This document shows, piece after piece, positions 17,337 through 26,211 of a stretch of DNA of 64,000 bases. Origin of the DNA: Paenibacillus lautus NBRC 15380 (GTDB lineage: Bacteria; Bacillota; Bacilli; Paenibacillales; Paenibacillaceae). How positions within the stretch are numbered: the first letter of the stretch is position 1; each line of letters begins with the position of its first letter. The translations under genes and the position numbers were made by a program. A model generated the notes under the pieces. It was not told the DNA's origin and searched no databases. It worked only from the letters and a program-made list of their open reading frames with translations. The stretch is from assembly GCF_004000945.1 (NCBI RefSeq), contig NZ_BIMF01000001.1, positions 620,001 through 684,000 of the forward strand, in the 5' to 3' direction.

Positions 17337-18359
17337 TTACATAATTCCTACCGCTTTGCCCCCCATCAATTGCGGCCTTACATCCGTAAAGCCCTCAGCC
17401 GGCTTACGCAGGGCTTCCAAAACAACCTGCGCATTATACCCGTCATGGAAATCATAAATCAGACCGGACTCTTCGTTCAAAATCCGGATGATTTGCTTCA
17501 GGATTGGCAGCGGGCTGACAACGTCGTCCACAGGTACAGGCTGCAGATCAGTATCCTTGCCGCTTCGGTACAGGTTGCACCAGTTCTCCAATGCCAAGGT
17601 TCCTTCCTCACCGTGGACCACCAGGGAGACTCGCTCCTCCCCTTCCCGTTGGTCGGTTCCCGACAGGCGAATCTCGATATCGTTATGTAATCTGAGAATC
17701 GCCTGGACTCGGCTTTCGGACTGATTCGAATCCGGCGGAAACTCGATCGCGCTCTTCACATGCGTAATCGGCCCGAACACCTGCTGGATCATCTGGATCC
17801 AGTGAATGCCGACCTCCAGCAGATATCCGCCCTGCTGTCTTGACGTAATCCATGGATTCTGCTGCCAGGCCCTCGGCCACTGCGGAAACTCCAGGTACAG
17901 ATCCATGCTTTGGATCCGGCCGATCGCCTGCTCGTCAAGCAATCCCTGCAGCTTTAGAACGGCCGGGTCGAGCGGAAGCGAGAAATGAACCGCATGGAGC
18001 ACATCGGTCTTCTCGGCCAGCTCCACCAGACTCCGTGCTTCAGTCAAGCTGTTGGCCAACGGCTTCTCACAGAAGACGTGGATGCCTTTCTCAAATGCGA
18101 TCCGGGCCACGTCATAATGCAGGGACGGCGGAACCGCGATATACACCAGGTCAAGCGGCACCTCGTCCAGCAGCTGGCGATAGTCGGTATACAGCCGTGG
18201 ACGAATCCCGGCTTCTGCGACTTCCCGGTGCAGACTGGATTCATCGCTGTCGCAAATGGCGACCAACTCGATCTTCCTCGTATATTGGGGCAGTAAGCGG
18301 TGTATCATATACCGGCCCATATGCCCTAAGCCGATGACGGCCATTCTTTGTTTGTTCAT
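17337..18359 (-). CDS. Gfo/Idh/MocA-family NAD(P)-dependent oxidoreductase
   Basis: A 340-residue dehydrogenase, probably acting on a sugar or inositol derivative. The N-terminal Rossmann fold has MAVIGLGHMGRYMI (GxGxxG) and the strand end VAICDSDE; the family signature HVFCEKPLANSLTEA follows near residue 95. The C-terminal alpha/beta domain carries GGYLLEVGIHWIQMI, where the catalytic His is expected. The substrate cannot be read from the sequence. Base composition is more GC-rich than the flanking transport block. It stands alone between terminators; position next to sugar-uptake genes is compatible with sugar catabolism. Confidence 0.88.
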   Translation of the reverse strand: MNKQRMAVIGLGHMGRYMIHRLLPQYTRKIELVAICDSDESSLHREVAEAGIRPRLYTDYRQLLDEVPLDLVYIAVPPSLHYDVARIAFEKGIHVFCEKPLANSLTEARSLVELAEKTDVLHAVHFSLPLDPAVLKLQGLLDEQAIGRIQSMDLYLEFPQWPRAWQQNPWITSRQQGGYLLEVGIHWIQMIQQVFGPITHVKSAIEFPPDSNQSESRVQAILRLHNDIEIRLSGTDQREGEERVSLVVHGEEGTLALENWCNLYRSGKDTDLQPVPVDDVVSPLPILKQIIRILNEESGLIYDFHDGYNAQVVLEALRKPAEGFTDVRPQLMGGKAVGIM

Positions 18360-18464
18360 CCTGTTCTCCTATTCCATTCGCGATTGAATTTTGCCATTAA
18401 ACGCCACGCCCACTATTATAGATCAAGGTGATACAGTCAGTACACTTAGATTACCGGAAAAGAC

Positions 18465-18495
18465 AGCAAAAAGGCTGTCCGAATGGGCAGCCTTT
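18465..18495 (-). terminator. Rho-independent terminator of the VanRS-like operon
   Basis: An 11-bp stem (18470-18480 with 18485-18495, one G-U pair) and GAAT-type loop end in a U-run (TTTTTGC) on the leftward transcript, 180 bases after the kinase stop. The rest of 18360-18675 shows no gene; a T-run of nine lies near 18580. Confidence 0.8.
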
Positions 18496-18675
18496 AGCTT
18501 GTCATCATCGAGGGGCGATCCCTCCGCTCCTGCGGCACCTCAATCAGCAGGTTAGCGATCCTCTCTTGATGTGCCTATATTTTTTTTTTAAAACCAACAT
18601 TAAAATTAATTGATCCTATTTAAAACCCACCTATTAATGATGGATCCAAACTGTAATGTTCCTGAACTTCTTTTT

Positions 18676-19818
18676 CTACTTTAATACATCATGGTCGCTC
18701 GCTATCCCTGGCTCAATCCTGTTAGCCACAGTTCCTTCGTAAGGCAAAGTAACCGTGAATTTAAATATATTGTTTATATGATTAAGGGTTAAGGTTCCTC
18801 CATGCAATTCAATAATGTTTCTGGCAATAGAAAGACCAAGACCGGCTCCCGTTTGGATGCCTTCGCTGCTTCGTGAATGATCAACTTTGTAAAAACGTTC
18901 GAAGAGTTTATTCTCTTGTTCTTTCGTAAGAGTCCTCCCTTTATTTTCAACCTCAATCTTAATGTGTTTATTATCCGACTTCATTAAAACACGAATGGTT
19001 CCAGGTTTTACAGAGTACTTAAGAGCGTTCATCAGTAGATTATCAATTGCTCTGGCAATCTTTTCACTGTCAATGAGGTTTGTAACAGGAGAGTCCCCTA
19101 TCTCCTTCACGATATTGATGCCGTTCTCTTGGGCGATCGGTTCGAATTCAAAAAGTAATTGATTGAGGAGTTGGAATACATCGATCTTCTGTAGGTCCAA
19201 GCGGGTTTCGATCGAAGTAAGTCGGGTATATTCAAACAAATCATCAAGCAATTTTTTTAAATGAGTTGCTTTGTTATACGTGTTTTGAACAAAACGAATA
19301 TATTCATCTTGATTTTGGAATGAATTTGTTCTCAATAGTTCTATATAACCAATAATGCTTGTAAGTGGTGTGCGCAAGTCGTGTGAAATTCCCGTGATCA
19401 TTTCCATCTTGGAGTTTTCCAATTCACGTTCCTTCTCAATCTGTTGCTGTAAACGTTCCGCCATTAAATTGATGTTATATGCAACCCTCCCGAGTTCATC
19501 CTTTCGTCTAACATCCACTCGGTATTTTAAATTCCCCTCAGAAATGATTTGCAACCCATTTTCCAAATTGATTAAGTCTTTAACGATTCGTCGTGTCAAC
19601 GCCAGAAATGTAAAAATAAATATCCCCATGAACAAAGGGGTAATGAAGTAGGGAAAGAAATTTCGCAACCACTCCCATTCCCATGCGTTTGAGATTTTCA
19701 TGAGAAAAATGAGGGAATTATTAATAGTGACAGCAATAATCAAACTGATCATCATTCTGATTAAAATGTTGACCTGGATTTTTTTTTGTCTTTTTGGTTT
19801 TTGTACATGTTTAGTCAA
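18676..19818 (-). CDS. Sensor histidine kinase, VanS-like
   Basis: A 380-residue membrane kinase with two close membrane segments (about 20-40 and 55-78) and therefore only a short external loop, the layout of VanS/BceS-like intramembrane or envelope sensors. A HAMP domain is at 78-130. The H-box is GISHDLRTPLTSIIGY (His146), with N-box DNLLMNALKYS, a variant G1 segment (VENKGRTL, lacking the usual DNG), F-box LFERFYKVDHS and G2 GAGLGLSIARNIIELHGG. Its start overlaps the regulator gene by 8 bases. The methyltransferase and DedA genes upstream suggest a response to membrane-active compounds; that is inference. Confidence 0.9.
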   Translation of the reverse strand: MTKHVQKPKRQKKIQVNILIRMMISLIIAVTINNSLIFLMKISNAWEWEWLRNFFPYFITPLFMGIFIFTFLALTRRIVKDLINLENGLQIISEGNLKYRVDVRRKDELGRVAYNINLMAERLQQQIEKERELENSKMEMITGISHDLRTPLTSIIGYIELLRTNSFQNQDEYIRFVQNTYNKATHLKKLLDDLFEYTRLTSIETRLDLQKIDVFQLLNQLLFEFEPIAQENGINIVKEIGDSPVTNLIDSEKIARAIDNLLMNALKYSVKPGTIRVLMKSDNKHIKIEVENKGRTLTKEQENKLFERFYKVDHSRSSEGIQTGAGLGLSIARNIIELHGGTLTLNHINNIFKFTVTLPYEGTVANRIEPGIASDHDVLK

Positions 19819-20491
19819 TTTTATAGCCCACTCCCCAAACCGTTTTAATATAGTGGGGTTCTCTTGGTGATTCTTCTATTTTTTCTCGTAGATTACGAAT
19901 ATGAACCATTACTGTATTATCTGAATTTCCGTATGGCTCTTTCCATACGCTTTCATAGATTTTATTAGAGCTAAACACTTGCCCTGGTCGGCTTGCAAGC
20001 AACTCTAGGATTGAGAACTCTAGAGGGGTCAGCGAAATGTTGTTTCCTTTCAATGTAACGGAATGTTTAGCCTTATCAATAACAAGATCTTTGATGAGGA
20101 TTAGTGAACTGAATTCTTCTTTTCCTATTAATGATTGTCGCCGCAGTTGAGCTTTTACTCGAGCGAGCAATTCTAAAGGATTGAAGGGTTTTATCATGTA
20201 ATCGTCCGCTCCGGTAGTAAGACCTGTAATTTTATCAATATCTTCTTCTTTGGCAGATAACATGATAATGGGAGTGTTCGATATTTCTCTAATTTTAATG
20301 CAGGCACTAATACCATCCATTCGAGGCATCATAACATCCAGGATGATCAACTGGATTGAGGTTGTTTTTATTACTTCCAGCGCTTCCAGACCATCAGCAG
20401 CTTCAATTACACGGTATCCTTCATTACGCAAATATACGTGAATGACATCTCGAATTTCTGAATCGTCATCTACGACAAGTATAGAATTCAT
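19811..20491 (-). CDS. OmpR-family response regulator, VanR-like
   Basis: A 226-residue regulator with MNSILVVDDDSEIRDVI, phospho-acceptor Asp52 in LIILDVMMPRMDG, PIIMLSAKEED, and DDYMIKPFNPLELLARVKA. The C-terminal winged helix contains NNISLTPLEFSILELLASRPG and DNTVMVHIRNLREKIEESP. The match to VanR-type regulators is strong in the receiver. A ribosome site (AAAAAAGGAG) precedes the ATG. It is co-transcribed with the kinase and lies 86 bases after the methyltransferase gene, so all four genes from 21732 to 18676 may be one transcript. Confidence 0.92.
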   Translation of the reverse strand: MNSILVVDDDSEIRDVIHVYLRNEGYRVIEAADGLEALEVIKTTSIQLIILDVMMPRMDGISACIKIREISNTPIIMLSAKEEDIDKITGLTTGADDYMIKPFNPLELLARVKAQLRRQSLIGKEEFSSLILIKDLVIDKAKHSVTLKGNNISLTPLEFSILELLASRPGQVFSSNKIYESVWKEPYGNSDNTVMVHIRNLREKIEESPREPHYIKTVWGVGYKID

Positions 20492-20577
20492 ATGAGTGCT
20501 CCTTTTTTAGAGATTAAAGCTACTACAATCGCTAATGAATGCAACCCGGAAATATACCAAGCGAGTTTCATATTCAA

Positions 20578-21159
20578 TTAAAGCGTCTCCCTTTTGCGAC
20601 AGATGTATACGAAAGCTGGCGGGAAATTGAATGGCACAAACTCAATTTTTTCGATAACTAATTCTTCAGCTAATTTTTTTTTCATTTGAAGAGAGTACTG
20701 AAACGCAACAAAAATCCCTCCTGGTTTAAGTGCTTCAATAATCTGATTCAGTAACGTTTCTCGCATTTCACTTGTGAAATTGAAAAATGGTAGTCCACTT
20801 ATAATACAGTCTAGTTGATTGATCCCATCTCGATTCATTTTTTTAACTAATTGGCATGCATTTGAATGACATACGAAATCCGGGAATGCTATTTTTAAAT
20901 TATTTCTCATTCTCTTATCCCTTTCAAACAATAACACTTTTGTTGATTTATTTAACTGTTCCTTCATGAAACGTGTGATAGCACCTGTACCTGCCCCAAG
21001 CTCTGCGACTGCCTCTACCTCATTCCATGGTACAGACTGAATCATTTTAGCAGCTAAAAATCGAGAACTAGGTATAACACTTCCCACTCGCTGTGGATTC
21101 TTGAAAAATCCTTGCAAAAAAATTAAAGACTCATTGATATTCAACTGTTCTTCCCCCAT
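20578..21159 (-). CDS. Class I SAM-dependent methyltransferase (phospholipid N-methyltransferase/rRNA-dimethylase-like)
   Basis: A 193-residue methyltransferase. The opening FLQGFFKNPQRVGSVIPSS and motif I VAELGAGTGAITRFMKEQL resemble PmtA-like phospholipid methyltransferases and KsgA-like enzymes; later blocks are VLLFERDKRMRNNLKIAFP, CIISGLPFFNF (motif IV region) and EALKPGGIFVAFQYS. The IISGLPF form points to the PmtA-like group rather than to rRNA dimethylases, which have NLPY/NIPY. It would act on a membrane lipid head group or another small target. It is preceded by a DedA gene and followed by a two-component system, a grouping consistent with envelope modification. Confidence 0.82.
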   Translation of the reverse strand: MGEEQLNINESLIFLQGFFKNPQRVGSVIPSSRFLAAKMIQSVPWNEVEAVAELGAGTGAITRFMKEQLNKSTKVLLFERDKRMRNNLKIAFPDFVCHSNACQLVKKMNRDGINQLDCIISGLPFFNFTSEMRETLLNQIIEALKPGGIFVAFQYSLQMKKKLAEELVIEKIEFVPFNFPPAFVYICRKRETL

Positions 21160-21252
21160 TATTTTTTCTCCTCATTAATTACAGACACCATAAGAGATCC
21201 AAAGTGTACACTCGCATCTAGAGAGCTGAACATCGGATCAATTTAGCAGTAT

Positions 21253-21732
21253 CTAAAATACAATCTCCCCCAAATATCTGCCTGCAGTAAAAAACAATGC
21301 AGTCCATAAAAAAACACTAGAGTAAGATATAAGGGCGAATTTTTTGAATTTAACCCCTTCTAGTCCAACAACTAAAGGAATAATATACCGAACAAGTGGA
21401 ATGAATAATCCTAGACACATTGCTAAATCTCCTCGTTGCTTAAAAATCTTTTTTGCTTTCTGAAAGTGACGATTATCTTGAAATCTAATATTAATATTCC
21501 TTCCAAGAATTCTGCCTGCAAAATAAGATATTGTAATGGCTGTTATTAAGCCAACGAATATGAAAATATAGGTTATCCAGGGATCTAAGACACCCGTGTT
21601 ACTCAGTATGCCACCTGTTAAGATCGTTACTTCATTTGGAACCGGGATTCCAAATGGCCCTAGGGAGAAAGCTAAGAAAAATGCCAGGTAACCGTATTGC
21701 TCAACTAATTGTATGATGGTATCACTGATCAT
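21253..21732 (-). CDS. DedA-family membrane protein
   Basis: A 159-residue membrane protein of the DedA/VTT family. Diagnostic parts are YLAFFLAFSLGPFGIPVPNEV with the re-entrant GPFGIPVP, ITISYFAGRILGR, and GDLAMCLGLFIPLVRYIIPLVVGLEGVKF, where the FIPLVR arginine is typical. DedA proteins are linked to lipid-carrier (undecaprenyl phosphate) recycling, membrane potential and resistance to cationic peptides. The length is somewhat shorter than the common 190-220, with the C-terminal helix present (FLWTALFFTAGRYLG). First gene of the probable operon with the methyltransferase and the VanRS-like pair. Confidence 0.9.
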   Translation of the reverse strand: MISDTIIQLVEQYGYLAFFLAFSLGPFGIPVPNEVTILTGGILSNTGVLDPWITYIFIFVGLITAITISYFAGRILGRNINIRFQDNRHFQKAKKIFKQRGDLAMCLGLFIPLVRYIIPLVVGLEGVKFKKFALISYSSVFLWTALFFTAGRYLGEIVF

Positions 21733-21978
21733 GTTTTAGCTCCTCGCAATGTTTTCAACATGTAAATAGTAACGAAAAAGTCTAAGGATTTACTGAGGTT
21801 ATATCTAAAGAAAATCTGAAGATTTCGCTGACTCTTATTTATTTCTTAATCTTTCGATGTCACTTTCCCCAAAAATCTTGATGACACTCCCGGCATACCT
21901 TCATTTTGTTCCCATGGCTGTTCATACGTTACCTCTCCTAATGGATTGAATATTTGGTATAATCCTTCCGAGGTGAAA

Positions 21979-22092
21979 ATGATGAATGGTAAGAAATTTG
22001 TTGTTATCATGGTTCTTGTTTTGCTAGTCATATGTGCTTGCTCTTTAGTCGTAGCACAACTCTTGAATTCACTTGGTCGCCCAAATATATAA
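21979..22092 (+). CDS. Small membrane protein, 37 residues
   Basis: A short rightward frame begins with tandem ATGs behind GAGGTGAAA and ends at TAA 22090-22092. The product is MMNGKKFVVI followed by a strongly hydrophobic stretch with two Cys and a polar tail QLLNSLGRPNI, the layout of a single-span small protein (positive start, about 20-residue membrane helix). No family is recognised. It stands alone between the DedA operon and DUF4317, on the opposite strand from its neighbours. The good ribosome site and clean topology support it; too short for certainty. Confidence 0.5.
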   Translation: MMNGKKFVVIMVLVLLVICACSLVVAQLLNSLGRPNI

Positions 22093-22182
22093 AAATCAGC
22101 CTTGCTTTCATTTTGCCGTCTCTCTTAATTCCTCCCGATAGTTTCTTTTCGATTTACGGCTTCTTTTTACTTTTCCAAAAGG

Positions 22183-22230
22183 CAAAAAAAACAAACAGAC
22201 CGCCATCCGACTGGGGGATAGCGGTCTGTT
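22183..22230 (-). terminator. Rho-independent terminator of the DUF4317 gene
   Basis: A ten-base stem AACAGACCGC/GCGGTCTGTT (22194-22203 with 22221-22230) with inner complementarity is followed on the leftward transcript by TG and eight U residues. It lies 15 bases after the 22245 stop codon. Confidence 0.92.
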
Positions 22231-22244
22231 CCATTCTTCTTGAT

Positions 22245-23423
22245 TTAACTTAAAAGCGTCTCTGAAGCCAGCGTAAATCCTTCAATCGCGACATCTTCGT
22301 CGACTTCAATCATGATGCAGCGTTTGCCTTGGAAATTCACCTGTTTGACATACCTTAAATCCTGCGGGCTAATGGAAATCGTAGCTACCTTGGTTTCGAT
22401 CTTAATGGATTTGGAAGTATACTTCGGCATGACGCTGGTTGCTTTCATCTCATAGTTCTTGTTGTCCACGATGGTTTCGAATGCCCGCTCCACCTTCTCG
22501 GTTGTCACGTCCTCTACGCCGCTTGCGTTCAGTACGCGCTCCAGATCTTTATAATCCAGCTTCGGAGGTTCTTCCTCCTTCGTCTCTTCGTTAATTTCGA
22601 TCACCCGGTTAATTTCCTCGTACACCTGGGCAATGGTGGCTGAATCGAGCTGTTCGCCGGCTACTTCCTTGACGATATCTTCGAAGATCGCTCGCTCTTC
22701 AAGTGCCGTCACGGATCTTTCTCCGTTCAAGACCTGTTCAACAAAATGGGGATCCGGAAAATTCGATTTTCCCGTACAATACAAAATACGATTCACATCG
22801 GAATAATTGTCCGTCACGCTAGGGTACAGGAATCCTTGCTCTGGCGCACTTAACTTGATAATCGGATCTACAATGACATTGTACTTGAACTCCCGCTCCA
22901 CATAATCGAACAAGAGCGTCTTCCGTTGTTTCTCCGTAGAATTCACGCTGCATAAAATGAACGGATGGGCGAACACCTCGTTCTTCTCGCTTTCTTCCGC
23001 TTCATCGTTTCTCGCCTTGGTCGGCAAATAATACTGTCCCCGAACGAACGTGACCACCATATCACGCTCATATTGGGCATCCTTCAGCATTCGATCCACC
23101 AGCATCAGCATCAAGTCCTGCCATTCTTCCGGATCACCCGACACGAGAGCTTGGTGAAGCATGACCTGCGCCGGTTCCTCCGCTGCTTCCTGAAACCTCA
23201 ATTCGAACAATTTTTGATCCAGTTCGCCGGTCAGCAGTTTTTTGAAATTACCCATGTATAACTCTTGCTTCTCCCGATCCACCAGCTCGAACGGCAGGCG
23301 CTCCCAGTGGTAGATTTCATTCGTTTCCTTCGTAATATAGACATTGAGGATATCGTAAATATTCATTAAATCGTGATCCAGCTTAAATTGCTTGCGTATA
23401 TTGGCGACTTCTTTTTTGTTCAT
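22245..23423 (-). CDS. DUF4317 family protein
   Basis: A 392-residue soluble protein that I recognise as the DUF4317 family of Firmicutes by MNKKEVANIRKQFK, DILNVYITKETNEIYHWE, YMGNFKKLLTGELDQKLFEL, HPFILCSVNSTEKQRKTLLFD and the long acidic C-terminal half (DYKDLERVLNASGVED). The function is unknown to me. It has no signal peptide or membrane segment. It appears monocistronic: its own promoter region lies in 23424-23661 and a strong terminator follows it. Confidence 0.85.
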   Translation of the reverse strand: MNKKEVANIRKQFKLDHDLMNIYDILNVYITKETNEIYHWERLPFELVDREKQELYMGNFKKLLTGELDQKLFELRFQEAAEEPAQVMLHQALVSGDPEEWQDLMLMLVDRMLKDAQYERDMVVTFVRGQYYLPTKARNDEAEESEKNEVFAHPFILCSVNSTEKQRKTLLFDYVEREFKYNVIVDPIIKLSAPEQGFLYPSVTDNYSDVNRILYCTGKSNFPDPHFVEQVLNGERSVTALEERAIFEDIVKEVAGEQLDSATIAQVYEEINRVIEINEETKEEEPPKLDYKDLERVLNASGVEDVTTEKVERAFETIVDNKNYEMKATSVMPKYTSKSIKIETKVATISISPQDLRYVKQVNFQGKRCIMIEVDEDVAIEGFTLASETLLS

Positions 23424-23661
23424 ATCGGATTCGGCAGCTCCTTAGATATATTCTAGCTTATATAGTATAAATTATTGGAACGTAAATTGGTAAGCGATCT
23501 TGCGGCTTGCATTGCTGTGCCTAAGGTCCATTCTCCTGTGCACCTGATCCTCTATTGTTGCATATTTGATTACCCGAGTCGAGTACATAACCTAGTGGGA
23601 GCCCATACCAAAAAGAGATATCCTTACTCGAAGGATACCTCTTCTGATAACTCAAACCTAT

Positions 23662-24471
23662 TCATTCAAACAACCTTTGATGTTTATGAAAAAATCGGTA
23701 AAAGAATTGTACATTGTCCAGCTCAAACCATTCTGCCGTCTGCAAAATCTTGGCATCGAGATTGTAGATCTTCGCATGAAGCGTACCCAGAACAAACGGA
23801 GAGTGCGTGGCAATAATGAATTGACTGTCAAAATAACGCGCCAAATCGTTCATTTGCTCGGCCAGCTTGATTTGATTCGCCGGCGAAAGCGACGTTTCCG
23901 GTTCATCCAATAAATACAGTTGCCCGGGAAGCAAATATTCCTCAAAAAACTGCATCGAGCTTTCCCCGTTCGAATACTTCTCCTGAGAGAATTGAATGAT
24001 ATCCATCTTCTTCTTGAATTCATACGACTGCTCCAGCTCTTCTACCTCAGCCTTGCTCTTTCCCTGTACGAGCTGTTCATGCAGCAGCCCTTCGCGAAGC
24101 GCGCTTTCCTGCTGTATTTTCTTGATTTCATACAACAGATCCTCTGACTTGACGTACCGGCTCCCATCGGGAAGCTTATATATGGGACGCTCCTGATCAT
24201 CATGCCCGAGTTGATAGCTGCTTTCCTCGATAAACCGCTGCGCATATATGTTGTGACCATAGCTTGTCATTCGCTCAGCGCCCGCGATACCCAATTTATT
24301 GGCGATCAGATTCAGCAAGGTGGATTTGCCGGAGCCATTACTGCCGTATAATACCGTGATTCGATCAAACAGCAGAACTTCCCCTGCCATGTGCCTGAAC
24401 ACATGATCGGGATATATATTTGGGTTGCTGGAAATGGTAGAAGAGAGTTTGAAGTTACTTAAATATAGCAT
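23662..24471 (-). CDS. Stand-alone AAA/ABC-type ATPase
   Basis: A 269-residue soluble ATPase of the AAA_15/21 (OLD-like, SMC-like head) kind. Walker A is YGSNGSGKSTLLN near residue 43; a signature-like YSNGESSMQFFEE and Walker B LYLLDEPETSLSP lie at about 165-195; the switch histidine is in FIIATHSPFV. A charged helical region between the halves (EIKKIQQESALREGL) replaces a long coiled coil. There is no membrane or nuclease domain. The role is unclear: relatives act in DNA repair, transport or defence. No partner gene is adjacent, which argues against a transporter. Confidence 0.85.
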   Translation of the reverse strand: MLYLSNFKLSSTISSNPNIYPDHVFRHMAGEVLLFDRITVLYGSNGSGKSTLLNLIANKLGIAGAERMTSYGHNIYAQRFIEESSYQLGHDDQERPIYKLPDGSRYVKSEDLLYEIKKIQQESALREGLLHEQLVQGKSKAEVEELEQSYEFKKKMDIIQFSQEKYSNGESSMQFFEEYLLPGQLYLLDEPETSLSPANQIKLAEQMNDLARYFDSQFIIATHSPFVLGTLHAKIYNLDAKILQTAEWFELDNVQFFYRFFHKHQRLFE

Positions 24472-24801
24472 CGCCCTCGCTCCCCTCTCGGAAAATGAAA
24501 TGCTTCGTCAGATCTTGGTTATATGTCAACATTTCCTCTCCCCTCATGTTCTTATAACCGATCAAAATTTCTCCCTAACCGATTTACGCAAGCTCTCCTG
24601 GAAGTATATAACTTCTTCATAAGCGAAGGCTTCTCCTGTTCGATGCGACATTTCAGACCGACTTAGCCTACGGATTCAGCCTTTGCAGCCTGCTTGATGT
24701 ATAGAAGAAGCTAGGCATACCTATCAAATGTCTCGAACTATATCAAATGTCACGCCCTGATTCGGGGTTTCTGCTGTTGAACGGGTCAACACGCAGCATA
24801 G

Positions 24802-24852
24802 AAAAAGAGATGCCTCTCGGGTCCATAAGCAGCCCTTTGAGTCATCCCTTTT
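24802..24852 (-). terminator. Likely terminator after the MetE-like gene
   Basis: Imperfect arms (24804-24816 with 24839-24851) form a stem whose leftward transcript ends CTCTTTTTC, 25 bases after the 24878 stop. The remainder of the 405-base gap 24472-24877 shows no credible gene; a short direct repeat ATCAAATGTC occurs twice near 24721-24750. Confidence 0.55.
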
Positions 24853-24877
24853 AGCTCAAGATGAGGTTTATCCGAAT

Positions 24878-26038
24878 TTAGTTATTCCAGTATTGCTTGG
24901 CAATCTGTTGACCTTGATCGATTTTTGCCCATTGCTCGGCTTCGCTTAGCTCGTTACCGCCATCGCAGGATGCAAAGCCGCATTGATGCGAGAGCAGCAG
25001 ACGATCTTTATCAATGATTTTGGATGCTTCGTCAAGTAGACGGATTACGCGTGCTTCATCATCAAGTGTACTTGTTTTGGAAGACAGCAAGCCCAGAACA
25101 ATCTCCGTTTCAGGTCTGTCCTTGAAAACCTCCAGTGCTTCAATCGAACCCGCACGATCATCATCCCACTCCAGGAAGAAGCGATCATATTTCAATTGCT
25201 TCAGGAACAGGTTGGCGATTTTCGCATAAGATCCGCCGCCCATGTTGCGGGAATCGTAGTTACCGCGGCAGTTGTGTGTCCACATTTTCAAGCCGAGGCT
25301 ATGACCGAAGTCAATCACGGTATTGTTAATATCAATAAATTCGGTGGCGAGACCCTGTACTTCCGCTTGATTAATATGCTCCCCTGTAAACGGTGAGTTC
25401 GGGTTGTCGTCTGCAAACAGCTCCCACAGGCAATCATCGAATTGCAGGATTTTGCCGCCTGCCGCAGCGAATTCCGACACAAATTCCTTATACGCCTTCA
25501 CAAGGCCCGCTTTGAGCTCCTGTTTGTTCTGATAAACCGCATCCGTGCCGCCAATGTTATCCGACCAGGAGAGTTCACCGAAAATATGGGAAGGAGACGG
25601 TACGCAAAGTTTCGTTTGCTGATCGCCTGCCGTATCTTGCAGCTGTTTGAACAGTTGAATGAAGTGATGATTCTTTCCGCTCAGTTCGCCAGTAATGCGC
25701 AGGCCAATATCTTTGCGTGTTTCATATTTCGAGGTTCCGTCCACATCCCGGAAAAAGTAGCCATGGTCCGCGATATATCGCTCAACTCCGCCAAAGCCCC
25801 ACACAAAATCCAGATGCCACATCGATTTGGAGAATTCGCCGTCCGTAATAACCGATAGGTTATGCTCGATTTCCTTTTTCACGACCTGTTTGATCGCCTC
25901 GGTCTCGCACTCGGCATACCCTTCAAAATTCTCATAAAAAGGATACTGGATGTCATCACGATGTTCAATTTGCGTTTTATATTTCAGCAGCTCTTCGGGC
26001 CGCAACAAACTTCCTACGATCTGGAACTTATCAGTCAT
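24878..26038 (-). CDS. Cobalamin-independent methionine synthase-like methyltransferase (MetE C-terminal domain only)
   Basis: A 386-residue protein equivalent to the catalytic half of MetE, as in B. subtilis YxjG/YxjH. I place the start at the ATG at 26038 (MTDKFQIVGSLLRP) behind GAGGGGG at 8 nt; the longer frame adds 20 non-conserved residues. Zinc-ligand positions are visible in KMWTHNCRGNYDS (His, Cys) and LSHQCGFASCDGG (Cys), and ILQFDDCLWELF matches the substrate region. These short MetE-like proteins transfer a methyl group to homocysteine or a related thiol; the methyl donor differs between members. No S-box or T-box leader is evident in the short upstream region. Confidence 0.88.
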   Translation of the reverse strand: MTDKFQIVGSLLRPEELLKYKTQIEHRDDIQYPFYENFEGYAECETEAIKQVVKKEIEHNLSVITDGEFSKSMWHLDFVWGFGGVERYIADHGYFFRDVDGTSKYETRKDIGLRITGELSGKNHHFIQLFKQLQDTAGDQQTKLCVPSPSHIFGELSWSDNIGGTDAVYQNKQELKAGLVKAYKEFVSEFAAAGGKILQFDDCLWELFADDNPNSPFTGEHINQAEVQGLATEFIDINNTVIDFGHSLGLKMWTHNCRGNYDSRNMGGGSYAKIANLFLKQLKYDRFFLEWDDDRAGSIEALEVFKDRPETEIVLGLLSSKTSTLDDEARVIRLLDEASKIIDKDRLLLSHQCGFASCDGGNELSEAEQWAKIDQGQQIAKQYWNN

Positions 26039-26160
26039 GTACATAACCCCCTCGTTGTATAGCGATATCATATCACGACGAGAGGAGTTATAAGGCATAC
26101 CAAAATCTCATAACTAGTTATAGCTAAAAGCTATAGCAAGCATGACGGTTGAGATTTTCC

Positions 26161-26193
26161 AAAAGAAAAAAACACAGCCAAGTCGGCCATGTT
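26161..26193 (-). terminator. Rho-independent terminator of the dihydrouridine synthase gene
   Basis: A nine-base stem with two G-U pairs (26171-26179 with 26185-26193), 5-nt loop and a leftward TTTTTTTCTTTT tail, placed 20 bases after the 26212 stop codon. Confidence 0.88.
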
Positions 26194-26211
26194 TTCCAAT
26201 TCACAGTCTAG

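Noticed and set aside
17852-18337. A 161-codon rightward frame within the oxidoreductase gene.
   Set aside because: Composition is Arg/Ser/Pro-rich, as expected from the antisense of a GC-rich gene. The leftward Gfo/Idh/MocA frame has clear family motifs.
26039-26160. Possible S-box or T-box leader before the MetE-like gene.
   Set aside because: The space to the next terminator is only about 120 bases, too short for either riboswitch, and no conserved core elements are seen.
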